Part shown: positions 32,268-40,709 of the stretch, piece after piece | Position numbering within the stretch: position 1 is the first letter of the stretch | Layout: every line of letters starts with the position of its first letter | Source of the DNA: an uncultured Clostridium sp. | Lineage (GTDB): Bacteria > Bacillota > Clostridia > Oscillospirales > Acutalibacteraceae | Reading direction: 5' to 3' | Length of the DNA stretch: 42,971 nucleotides | Assembly (NCBI GenBank): GCA_958422185.1 | Contig: CATZNW010000024.1 | Coordinates: 1-42,971, forward strand | The notes under the pieces: generated by a model | Told to the model about the DNA's origin: nothing | Database searches by the model: none | The model's input: the letters and a program-made list of their open reading frames with translations, nothing else | Program-made: the position numbers and the translations under genes

Positions 32268-32416
32268 ATTACTACTCCTTTTTTCGTAAATTCACTCCGC
32301 ACTTTTAATGCGGTCTAAATTTCGCACAATCTAAAATTATCAATTAGTATAATAACACAATGTTTTCATTTTGCATATAGGTAAATGGATTTTTCGGCAG
32401 TTTTATTAACAAAAAA

Positions 32417-32446
32417 TTCGCAAAAATATAATTTTTATGCTATAAT
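32417..32446 (+). promoter_or_regulatory. Promoter of the PAS protein gene
   Basis: TTCGCA (32417-32422) and TATAAT (32441-32446) are 18 bp apart with an extended -10 TGC. The purL promoter must lie in the same divergent 243-bp gap, but no convincing -35/-10 pair was found for it. Confidence 0.55.
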
Positions 32447-32510
32447 GACGATATAATATATTATCGGGCTGATACCCCGCCGGCATGCTTTTGAAAGGAG
32501 TATTAAAGCC

Positions 32511-33641
32511 GTGACCGAAACGAATGAGGACAGAGCTTACGAAGTTGAATTTTTAAACTGCGTTGTAGATAAAGAGGACGATTTCAGGATCGTTGATTCA
32601 GACAGCCATTTTTCTGAATTTGCGGGTGTGCATCCCTCCAAGATCAAAGAGGGAAAATTGTTTTTGCAGGATGTGATCATCCCGTCAGACAGGCAGGAGG
32701 TCATTGAAAAGATCTGCAAAAAAGATTCGCGTTTCATATATATGGATTTTGATATGATCAATGAGGACGGCGAGCAGATTTATGTTCACTGCACGGCGCA
32801 GAACATAGAGGATTCGCCGCTTTGCCGCCTTGTTTTTGCGGATGTTTCCAAAAGCCGGGAGAAAAACAGACTGCTTAAGGAACAGGCCAAGGAGATCAAT
32901 CATCTGATAGACCTTGTAACCGGAGGCGTTTGTCTGTTTAAGGTCACTCCGAACATGCATTTTGAAACGCTTTACATAAACGAGGGCGGCTGCCGCCTTT
33001 TCGGCACAACGAAAGAGGCTTGCAGAAAACAGATTTACCGCCTTGACGAGATCATTCATCCCGAGGATAAAACACTGGTCTATCAGGCAGTGGGCAAGGC
33101 TATGGCAACAGGGGATCCGATCGACCTTGAATACAGGATCCGCCAGCACAGGGATAAATATATATGGTGCAAATGCAATGCGGCGGTACATAAAAAGGAT
33201 GATGACGGCTGCCCTGTGTTTCACGCTATGTTTACGGATATCACGCGTGTTAAAGAGGCTGAAGCAAGGGCGGATAAGGCGTATGACAAGCTTGTAAATC
33301 TGCTTGAAAATCTGAGCGGCGCTATCTTTTTTACAACGCCGGAAAAGCCTTTTGAATGTGATCTGATAAGCGGGGATTTCGTAAAGCTTACCGGATATTC
33401 AAGAAGCGAGTTTTTTGAGAGGTTTGACGGGGATTTGTCGCGCCTGATCAGCGGGGACAAAGCCGCGCTGGAAAAACAGCTCAGCACAGATATTCTGAAA
33501 TCCGGTAAGTGTGAAGCGCAGTATACAATAAAGGCCCGAGGTTCAAAGCTTAAAAGAGTGCGCGATGTGCGCAAACTGATCACCCAGCAGGATAATTCGA
33601 TGGCGGCAATATGCGAGCTTGAGGAGATCTGCGAGGCGTAA
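32511..33641 (+). CDS. Multi-PAS-domain protein without output domain
   Basis: A 376-residue soluble protein that appears to be three consecutive PAS folds (about residues 10-115, 135-255 and 265-370). The first ends in LVFADVSKSREKN and the second in HAMFTDITRVKEAEARADKAYDKL, the usual PAS-to-helix transitions. HPEDKTLVYQAV and YIWCKCNAAVHKKDD are typical PAS_3-like segments. No GGDEF, EAL, kinase or DNA-binding domain follows; the gene ends in a proper stop and terminator. GTG is taken as start, with AAGGAG 10 nt upstream. It could be a stand-alone sensor acting by protein contact or the remains of a PAS-GGDEF protein. Ligand unknown. Confidence 0.8.
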   Translation: MTETNEDRAYEVEFLNCVVDKEDDFRIVDSDSHFSEFAGVHPSKIKEGKLFLQDVIIPSDRQEVIEKICKKDSRFIYMDFDMINEDGEQIYVHCTAQNIEDSPLCRLVFADVSKSREKNRLLKEQAKEINHLIDLVTGGVCLFKVTPNMHFETLYINEGGCRLFGTTKEACRKQIYRLDEIIHPEDKTLVYQAVGKAMATGDPIDLEYRIRQHRDKYIWCKCNAAVHKKDDDGCPVFHAMFTDITRVKEAEARADKAYDKLVNLLENLSGAIFFTTPEKPFECDLISGDFVKLTGYSRSEFFERFDGDLSRLISGDKAALEKQLSTDILKSGKCEAQYTIKARGSKLKRVRDVRKLITQQDNSMAAICELEEICEA

Positions 33642-33670
33642 CTGAATTAAATTAAGATATTTTGATTATG

Positions 33671-33717
33671 AAAGGCGCCTATCCCAGACAAAGGCAAAGG
33701 GATAGGCGCCTTTTATA
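33671..33717 (+). terminator. Terminator of the PAS protein gene
   Basis: AAAGGCGCCTATCCC (33671-33685) pairs perfectly with GGGATAGGCGCCTTTT around a 13-base loop, ending in TTTTATATT. Confidence 0.9.
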
Positions 33718-34070
33718 TTGCAGATCCGGTTCCGCCAGGCGGCTGTATGTATTGTGCAGATGTATCCGGCGACTTTTCAGACTTCCTTTATTTGTATTTT
33801 TATGCTGGCGGAAGCCGGCTTTTTCGGCTGTGTACGGGCAATCTGTGCATTAAAATGCACGATTTGCGGTAAATTTACTTTCATACGGCCGGTGAGCGGT
33901 AATTCACTGACAGTATAACAATAATATACAAATCGGAAATCTAAAATTTGTATAAATTCACAATGGAATAAATATGTAAAAATTATTATAATTAAGACGA
34001 TAGTATTATGGATTAATGTGGGCAAATGGATTTTCCGTAAACTTTCATGATCTTTTCCGGAGGAATTACT
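33718..34070 (+). other. Gene-free leader region of the giant secreted protein
   Basis: About 350 bp without a credible gene; the second half is very AT-rich. A palindrome GTGCATT-AA-AATGCAC lies at 33845-33860 and GCCG-CTTTTT-CGGC-like repeats just before it. TATAAT is present near 33987 but lacks a clear -35. GGAGG near 34060 is the ribosome site of the following gene. Confidence 0.6.
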
Positions 34071-37000
34071 ATGAAAACTGGCAAAAGCAAAAAACTGCTG
34101 AGCGTATTTTTAGCCGTGCTTACCGTTATAAGCATGGCAGTGCCGGGGCTTTCCGCATTCGCTGCTGAAATTGAAGAAGGCGGCGGGGTTATCGGCGTAT
34201 ACGATATTGAGATCTTCTATGAGGACGGAACGCTTGTTCCCGACGTTCAGGAAGACGGGGAAACAGAGTACATAGAGTATATGTATGAGGGCGATAAAAA
34301 GCAGTTTACCTATCAGTTTATAGACTGCACCCTGCCTGACAACGGCTATGTTAAATGGACAAGCGATACCCCCACCGTATGTGACGTTACGGAAGACGGC
34401 CTTGTGCGCGCGTTTGACTCGTCCAAGGGCGCTGCCGTAAGGCTTTGGATCGATAATGAGGTCGCTACGGTGCCGCTTATCGGCTCTTTGCTCAAAACCA
34501 TATTTGAAAAGGCCCTGTTCAACGATACCGTGAATGTGGACACGATGGATACGGACGCCATTATCGCTTTGGTGGAAGCGGCATTCGGTTCGGATTCCCT
34601 GCTGGATGAGTACATAGATTCCTACAAGGGAGAGCTTATTGATTCGCTCAGAGAATATCTTGATAAGGTAAATACAAAGATCTCCTGTACCATGTATGAC
34701 GCTAACGGCAATGTGCTGGATACGGACAGTTTCAGCGTTACCGTTCAGAAATCGCAGGAGATCTATGCGGACTTTATTCCCAACGGCACGCATATCACAA
34801 ATAAGCAGGATCTTCCCACGACTGTTGCCGTTGGTTCAACGCTTCAGATCTCCGCATGCACAACGCCCACCAGGCTTCATATGGGAGTTATCTATTCCGT
34901 TAAAAACACTTCTATTTTTTCAAGCGGAAAGGTTATCGCAACGGTAGATGATTCCGGTCTTGTAACTTTCAAAAATACCGGCGAGGTAACGATCGTCGTT
35001 TCTCCGGATACGGACGGATTTATTGAAAACCTGTTAAAATATATTAATTACATTTATGAACTTAATGACCTTACAACCATCGATTCCAGCCAGGTTGCTG
35101 ATATTCTTATAAAATACGTAGGCCTTGATATCAACCGTACCGTACTTACGGCTATACTTGACGCCTGCTTTGCGATCTCTGACATCGTTGGCGAAACGGC
35201 GGATCCCGTGCAGCTTACGGCAACCGCCGTTAAGGTTATCGCAAATATAATCCTTCAGTTTACAACAAATGATTCCATTACCTTTACTGTTGTGGACGGC
35301 GTTCCCATTACTGATTTTGAGATCACGGGCGCAAATACCGTGCGCGAAGGCACGGATATTCAGCTTTCGATAGATAACGTACAGCCGGAGGCGGCGGACA
35401 CTTCGGATATTACCTGGTCTTCGTCAGATCCTTCGATCGCGTATGTTGATTCCGTTACCGGCATTATCACCGGCAGGGACGCGGGCGGTTCTCTCGGTCA
35501 GTATTCTCAGCAGACGGTGCAGATCACCGCAACCTCTGCGGCAAACAATATATCAAAAACGGTTAATATCACCGTTACCGGCAGGGTGGGCAATTATCTG
35601 TCCGACGTTGAGGTGACGGCGGACAGGGATTCGCTGAATCTGGGCGAGACTCAGTATATGCATGCAACGGTCTACCCCTCCCGCGTTGCGGATTCAAACA
35701 ATCTTTATTTAACATGGGGAATTAAAACGCAGAACGCCGAGACCGGCGAGGAAGAGATCCTGTGGGCAACCGAACCGTATCAGGAAACGGATGCGGACGG
35801 AAATCTGCTTTATGATGAAAACGGAGATCCGGTCATGAATGACGGCACTGCCTCAGACGGCATAGGCAAGATAGATACAAGCGGTCTGTACACGGCGGTG
35901 AGCGGCGGCAGCTGCACGGTTGTGTGCAAGGCGCAGACAGGCTATTATGTAGACTCAAACTTCCTTGAGATCAGCTCTGTTCAGGGAGAAAAAGCTATAG
36001 ATAACGGCCAGCCTGTAACCGGCATCTCTCTTGAGGTTACAGGCACTGTTGAAGACAGAGGCACTTTATCAGTGAATTCGGTAGATGTAAACGGTGAGAT
36101 CCTTCAGTATGCAACAGTATCAATCGGTATAGTTGCATATGATGGAAAAGGCATAAATCTAAAAGCCAATATCGATCCGGATGACGCCACTAACAAAGCA
36201 GTAAACTGGTATATTGATGATTATGATAATTTTGATCTGAAGAATGATCCTTCGGCAGGTACGGCAACCGTTGAGATGAAAGCCTCTATACGGGAACGTG
36301 CGCACAGTGTAAATATCTGGTGTGTTTCTGCGGACGGCTCTGTAAAAAGCGATACCGTAACACTTACCGTTACGAGAGGCAATGCCACTTCCAATACTAT
36401 TGACGGCGATTCGCTTTCACTTACAAATGGTCAGACGCTTAACGTTACTCATTCCATGAGCTTTGAGGATGGTCACCCTGATGACGGCATTTCAACCTGT
36501 CGTGATGCGAACTGGTACTCGGCAGATGACGATATCGCTACTGTAATAAGCATAGACAGCGAAGGCAATGCGGTTATCAAGGGCGTTGACGTAGGCACAA
36601 CCACGCTTTACTGTGTTTCCGCGGACGGCGGCATAGAGGATACCGCTACCGTAACCGTTTATCCGGATAAATCAAGGCTTCAGGAGATCATAGGCCTTTG
36701 TGAATCCACTATTATCCACAGGACGGAAGAGAACAAGACGTATTATCAGGAATTTATGCGCCTGCTGAATTATTCGTATTATATTGACAATGAGCTTGAT
36801 CTCGCATCACAGACGCTTGTGGATACCTATGCGGACGATCTGCTCTATGTTTTCTATCAGCTCGGCGGATATGTCGGATTAAATAAGATTTCAGTGCTTG
36901 ACAGTTCCGGAAACGAGGCGCCGGATTATATAAGTGTGGATGTTTCAACGCTGTATTATTACAATACTTCCTATCAGCTGGATTATGAACTGAACCCCAA

Positions 37001-37298
37001 GGGCGCTATGTACAGAAGCGTTGAATGGAAGTCAAGCAATGAAAGTGAGGTTTCGGTAGACGCTACCGGTAAAGTTACACCTAAAAACGATTATACTTCC
37101 TGTTACGCAACCATAACCGTTACTGCAACAGATTATTTCGGGGACAGCGTTTCGGACAGCGTTGTCGTTGCGTTCTCAAGAACACAGGTAACCGGAATAT
37201 CCGTTGATCCCACATCCATCCATAACCGGAAAAACCGGCGAAAGCGCGCAGATAGAGGCTACGATAGAGCCGCGCGTAGGTCTTGTAACATCCGCTGA
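34071..37298 (+). CDS. Giant secreted Ig-like (Big_2) repeat protein, 5' part ended by a frameshift
   Basis: Codes for 1075 residues before a premature stop. A signal peptide (MKTGKSKK, hydrophobic core, cleavage after AFA near 32) is followed by a series of bacterial Ig-like group 2 domains. These are recognised by repeated lines such as ITWSSSDPSIAYVDSVTGIITG, WYSADDDIATVISIDSEGNAVIKG and VEWKSSNESEVSVDATGKVTP, plus a helical segment near 870-935. The last ~25 residues (from HNRKNRRKR) are basic and unlike the rest. The Ig-like sequence continues in another frame from 37204. GGAGG lies 8 nt before the ATG; a TTG or ATG upstream at 34047 is less likely. Secreted adhesin or matrix-binding role is inferred from domain type. 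Confidence 0.85.
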   Translation: MKTGKSKKLLSVFLAVLTVISMAVPGLSAFAAEIEEGGGVIGVYDIEIFYEDGTLVPDVQEDGETEYIEYMYEGDKKQFTYQFIDCTLPDNGYVKWTSDTPTVCDVTEDGLVRAFDSSKGAAVRLWIDNEVATVPLIGSLLKTIFEKALFNDTVNVDTMDTDAIIALVEAAFGSDSLLDEYIDSYKGELIDSLREYLDKVNTKISCTMYDANGNVLDTDSFSVTVQKSQEIYADFIPNGTHITNKQDLPTTVAVGSTLQISACTTPTRLHMGVIYSVKNTSIFSSGKVIATVDDSGLVTFKNTGEVTIVVSPDTDGFIENLLKYINYIYELNDLTTIDSSQVADILIKYVGLDINRTVLTAILDACFAISDIVGETADPVQLTATAVKVIANIILQFTTNDSITFTVVDGVPITDFEITGANTVREGTDIQLSIDNVQPEAADTSDITWSSSDPSIAYVDSVTGIITGRDAGGSLGQYSQQTVQITATSAANNISKTVNITVTGRVGNYLSDVEVTADRDSLNLGETQYMHATVYPSRVADSNNLYLTWGIKTQNAETGEEEILWATEPYQETDADGNLLYDENGDPVMNDGTASDGIGKIDTSGLYTAVSGGSCTVVCKAQTGYYVDSNFLEISSVQGEKAIDNGQPVTGISLEVTGTVEDRGTLSVNSVDVNGEILQYATVSIGIVAYDGKGINLKANIDPDDATNKAVNWYIDDYDNFDLKNDPSAGTATVEMKASIRERAHSVNIWCVSADGSVKSDTVTLTVTRGNATSNTIDGDSLSLTNGQTLNVTHSMSFEDGHPDDGISTCRDANWYSADDDIATVISIDSEGNAVIKGVDVGTTTLYCVSADGGIEDTATVTVYPDKSRLQEIIGLCESTIIHRTEENKTYYQEFMRLLNYSYYIDNELDLASQTLVDTYADDLLYVFYQLGGYVGLNKISVLDSSGNEAPDYISVDVSTLYYYNTSYQLDYELNPKGAMYRSVEWKSSNESEVSVDATGKVTPKNDYTSCYATITVTATDYFGDSVSDSVVVAFSRTQVTGISVDPTSIHNRKNRRKRADRGYDRAARRSCNIR

Positions 37299-40200
37299 TA
37301 TTACAGATGTTATTTGGTCCTCCAGCAACGAAGACGTTGCAACCGTTGATCAGAACGGTAATGTATCGTTCGTTTACGGCGGCGAGTGCGTAATTACCGC
37401 CACAACGGCGGACGGCGGCTACACCGCACAGTGCGCCGTTACCGTTTTAACAAATTACGACGCTTTGCAGCAGCTCATCAATACCTATAAGGGACTTGCG
37501 CTTTCCGCACAGAATTATTATCCGGATACCTATAACGCTTATATCCAGAAACTGGATGAGGCCCAGGCGCTCGTTAACGCAAACGCATCTTCACAGGAAG
37601 AAGTGGACGATATGTACGCTCAGCTGGAAGCGGCATATAACGGGCTTAAAAAGTATACGTTCGTTCAAAAGGTTGAGCTTTATCTTGACGGCGAGGAAAC
37701 GGATAACTATTATCAGTATGATCTCTCGCTCCTGAGCGAAGGCCTTTCCTATAAAAATGCCGAACTGAATCTTAAGGTAAGGCTTTATCCGAATAACGCA
37801 AGCTATGAAAAAGTTGAATGGACATCTTCAACGGATACCATCACCGTTTCGCAGGACGGCGTTGCAAAACCTGCTCAGGATTCAAGCTGTTACGGAATGA
37901 TCACCTGTACGATCACGGATCATTTCGGAAATAAATACAGCGATGATGTATGGGTTTCGTTCGCGTACTTCCCGGTAACTTCCGTTGAACTCAATGAGGA
38001 TGAGATCGGCGGAAATATAGGCGGCCAGCATCAGCTGAACTGCGTTATCTACCCGACCGGTGATTCGGTATTCCATATCGGCCAGGCGAGCATAAAAGAT
38101 GTTGTATGGTCATCTGATGATGAAACCGTTGCAACAGTTGACCAGACCGGTCTTGTTACATTTACGGGCGCCGGCGCAACCACTATAAGAGTTACAACGT
38201 ATGACGGCGGCTATACTGCCGAATGCCGAGTTTCCACTGAGGGTGACAGAAGCGCTCTGAATACTGCGCTTTCAAAATACGCCGATGTGAATTATATGGA
38301 TTATCAGTATGAATACGGCATGGCGTTTAAAGAGGCGTATGACAATGCTACGGCCGCCCTCAATGATGATACGCTCGTTCAGCATGAGATCGATCAGATC
38401 GCCGATGCGCTCAATCAAGCGGGCGAGGCGCTCGCCGGCCATGAGTTCGTTGCAGCGGATAAGATAAATCTGTCTTATGACAATCAAACGCAAAACTGGA
38501 GTTTCAATTATGAGTCGCAAGGCTCGGGCAGCGTAGCGGATTCCGCTAAGACTCATTCTTTCGGCGCCGCCAGCGTTCTTTATAAATCAAAAGTTATTCT
38601 TACGGCTTCTCTCCCGGCAGAGGCTGCCGCTAATTACCAAAGCGTTACATGGAGCGTTATAAACAATAATAATGACGCTTCTGTTTCGGCAAACGGTGCG
38701 CAGGTTACCGTTGAGCAGTCCGGAACAAATGATTCCGCAGCCGCGGAGATCATGGTTACGGCTACAGACTATTACGGCAGAACCGTAACAAGAACCGTAA
38801 GAGTAGTTGTTGCAGGAGATCTTGTAAACGGCGTTTCTCTTGATCAGACGAATGTTGAAAGATACGCAAACGAGGGCGCGTTCAAGCTGAATGCAACCGT
38901 ATCTCCTGATGACGCCTCTATAAAAGATGTTATTTGGTATTCTAACAATATAAACGTTGCAACGGTAGACGGCGAGGGCAACGTTACCCCGGTCAACACC
39001 GGCACGGCTGTTATAACGGTTGAAACTTTTGACGGCGCTTATACCGCGAACTGCACGGTTACATTCAAAACGGATTATACTCAGCTTGCAAACCTTTATG
39101 CGCAGTATAATGAATTCTATGAAAACACCAAGGATACGCATACCTATACAAACGCCTCCCTTGCAAATCTTAAGGCGGCTCTTGATCTGGCGAACAAGGT
39201 CATAAGCGAGGGCACGGCGAATCAGGCCGATGTGAATACAATGATAGATACGCTCCATACGGCCTATAATTCGCTTGAAAAATTCGTTCCGGTAACAGGT
39301 GTATCCATCACGCTGGAAGAAAGCGATAATGCGGCCGTTATTAACGAAGGCTTTATCAGGTATTCTGCGTTGTCGCTGAACGGCGCGACAGTTAAGCTTT
39401 CGGCATCACTTGCTCCCGAAAACGCAAGCTCCGGCGCAACTGTTGAATGGGAATCCTCAAATGAAAGCATCATGTCGGTAGATCAGAACGGACTTGTTAC
39501 CAAGAACGGCATAGCCGCAGGTTATGCGCTCATTACGGCAAAGGTTACTGATGAAGCGGGCAACACGGCTGAAAACAGCGTTTATGTTTCATTCGTGCTT
39601 ACTCCCGTTCAGTCCATCTCATTTGATAAGGAATTTGTTTACGGTTCTCCGTCCACAACGGTAACTCTTGAGCCCAATTATGCCGGTTCAGCCCCGATTT
39701 CAATCCCCAGCATCAGGGAAGCGGTTTACGTGTCTTCCGATCCGGAGATAGCAACGGTTGATGAAAACGGTGTTGTAACGTTTATCACCGGCGGCGAATG
39801 CACGATCACGGCATATTCGGTAGACGGCGGCCATTCTGCAACGATAAGGGCGATCACAACAAATGACACAACTGCTCTTAACGCGGCTATAGAAGAGTAT
39901 GCCTCCGTAAATTATATGGATTATGAATATGAATACGGAACGGCGTTTAAAGAGGCTTATGAAAACGCCCAGGCGGTAAGCGCGGATTACCTTTCAACTC
40001 AGGAAGCAATAGACAATGCCTGCGCCGCTCTGAGAACCGCATACAACAATCTTGCCGATCATCCGTTCATCGGAGCGGGCACTATCGCTCTTAAGATAAA
40101 CGGTGAGGATGTTAAGGACGGGGAATCCTATGTTAAAGATGATAACAATACCGTTGTTATCACTGCCTCTCACGCAGAGGGCGCAATGATCAAATCCGCA

Positions 40201-40695
40201 GAGATAACCTATTCAGACGCGGAGAATGTAACTGCCGAGGTAAACGGCGATACGATTACCGTTCTTAAAGACAACGAGGAGGAGTACGGCAGAATAACCG
40301 TTACATACACCGTTACGGATGATTATGACCGCGTAACCGAGATCACGCGTACCATCATGATTACTGACGCCGTTCAGCTGATCGAATCATTCAGATTTGT
40401 ATATAACGGCGAAGAGGTAGACAGTGCTTCGGTCACCACAGCAACAATGATCGGCCTTAACAGCGCCACTATCCAGCTTTCGATCAACACCTATCCCGAG
40501 GCTGCCGAAAATTACACTTCAATCAAGTGGGAATCACTTAATTCCAAGATAACGGTAAGCCAGGACGGCCTTGTTGAAATAAGCGGCGTTGCAACGTCAA
40601 ACAACTATCAGGCCGATATCGTATGCACTATCACTTTGAGTGACGGCTCAACAATAAGCAACACGATACCCGTAAAATTTTCTTCAAGGATTTAA
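37204..40695 (+). CDS. Giant secreted Ig-like/FIVAR repeat protein, 3' part in the shifted frame
   Basis: An open frame of 1163 codons, open from 37192 and with no own ribosome site or signal peptide, so it is the continuation of the previous gene. It alternates Big_2 domains (DVIWSSSNEDVATVDQNGNVSF, DVVWSSDDETVATVDQTGLVTF, DVIWYSNNINVATVDGEGNVTP and others) with FIVAR-type helical modules. FIVAR modules are at about residues 90-145, 355-420, 625-690 and 895-955, with pattern A..L...YN.L. It ends in a last Ig-like domain with no LPXTG, dockerin or membrane anchor, so the mature product is probably released or held non-covalently. Joined to the 5' part without four surplus bases, one 2206-residue protein would result. 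The next gene follows by 14 bp. Confidence 0.85.
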   Translation: MIPHPSITGKTGESAQIEATIEPRVGLVTSADITDVIWSSSNEDVATVDQNGNVSFVYGGECVITATTADGGYTAQCAVTVLTNYDALQQLINTYKGLALSAQNYYPDTYNAYIQKLDEAQALVNANASSQEEVDDMYAQLEAAYNGLKKYTFVQKVELYLDGEETDNYYQYDLSLLSEGLSYKNAELNLKVRLYPNNASYEKVEWTSSTDTITVSQDGVAKPAQDSSCYGMITCTITDHFGNKYSDDVWVSFAYFPVTSVELNEDEIGGNIGGQHQLNCVIYPTGDSVFHIGQASIKDVVWSSDDETVATVDQTGLVTFTGAGATTIRVTTYDGGYTAECRVSTEGDRSALNTALSKYADVNYMDYQYEYGMAFKEAYDNATAALNDDTLVQHEIDQIADALNQAGEALAGHEFVAADKINLSYDNQTQNWSFNYESQGSGSVADSAKTHSFGAASVLYKSKVILTASLPAEAAANYQSVTWSVINNNNDASVSANGAQVTVEQSGTNDSAAAEIMVTATDYYGRTVTRTVRVVVAGDLVNGVSLDQTNVERYANEGAFKLNATVSPDDASIKDVIWYSNNINVATVDGEGNVTPVNTGTAVITVETFDGAYTANCTVTFKTDYTQLANLYAQYNEFYENTKDTHTYTNASLANLKAALDLANKVISEGTANQADVNTMIDTLHTAYNSLEKFVPVTGVSITLEESDNAAVINEGFIRYSALSLNGATVKLSASLAPENASSGATVEWESSNESIMSVDQNGLVTKNGIAAGYALITAKVTDEAGNTAENSVYVSFVLTPVQSISFDKEFVYGSPSTTVTLEPNYAGSAPISIPSIREAVYVSSDPEIATVDENGVVTFITGGECTITAYSVDGGHSATIRAITTNDTTALNAAIEEYASVNYMDYEYEYGTAFKEAYENAQAVSADYLSTQEAIDNACAALRTAYNNLADHPFIGAGTIALKINGEDVKDGESYVKDDNNTVVITASHAEGAMIKSAEITYSDAENVTAEVNGDTITVLKDNEEEYGRITVTYTVTDDYDRVTEITRTIMITDAVQLIESFRFVYNGEEVDSASVTTATMIGLNSATIQLSINTYPEAAENYTSIKWESLNSKITVSQDGLVEISGVATSNNYQADIVCTITLSDGSTISNTIPVKFSSRI
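37213..37223 (+). repeat. CATC tandem repeat at the frame break
   Basis: CATCCATCCAT carries 2.75 copies of a tetranucleotide. By comparison with sister domains, deleting one ATCC unit restores a continuous Ig-like domain (…VDPTSITGKTGES…) and the whole 34071-40695 frame. It is either a slippage site in the genome or an assembly/sequencing error. Confidence 0.6.
38281..38340 (+). repeat. FIVAR-module DNA repeat, copy 1
   Basis: Encodes VNYMDYQYEYGMAFKEAY. It matches 39901-39960 at 51 of 60 bases, exactly 1620 bp (540 codons) apart, showing duplication of a two-Ig/two-FIVAR block. Confidence 0.7.
39901..39960 (+). repeat. FIVAR-module DNA repeat, copy 2
   Basis: Encodes VNYMDYEYEYGTAFKEAY, partner of 38281-38340. 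The FIVAR module between the two copies (about 39080-39290) is clearly different, so the repeated unit is the larger block. Confidence 0.7.
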
Positions 40696-40709
40696 GGAAG
40701 GTATAGTCA

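Noticed and set aside
32268..32510. Purine riboswitch before purL
   Set aside because: No three-way junction with the conserved purine-aptamer loops was found; only a 5-bp hairpin is present.
34110..34793. A 227-codon frame antisense to the giant secreted protein
   Set aside because: Low-complexity shadow of the Ig-like repeats without start signals.
37224..37240. Programmed ribosomal frameshift at the GGAAAAACC run
   Set aside because: The 3' part lies in the +1 frame; slippage on this A run would give -1, and domain alignment puts the break at the CATC repeat a few bases earlier.
37300..40690. CRISPR or satellite-like repeat array
   Set aside because: Repeated motifs are degenerate coding repeats of Ig-like and FIVAR domains with in-frame spacing, not identical short repeats with unique spacers.
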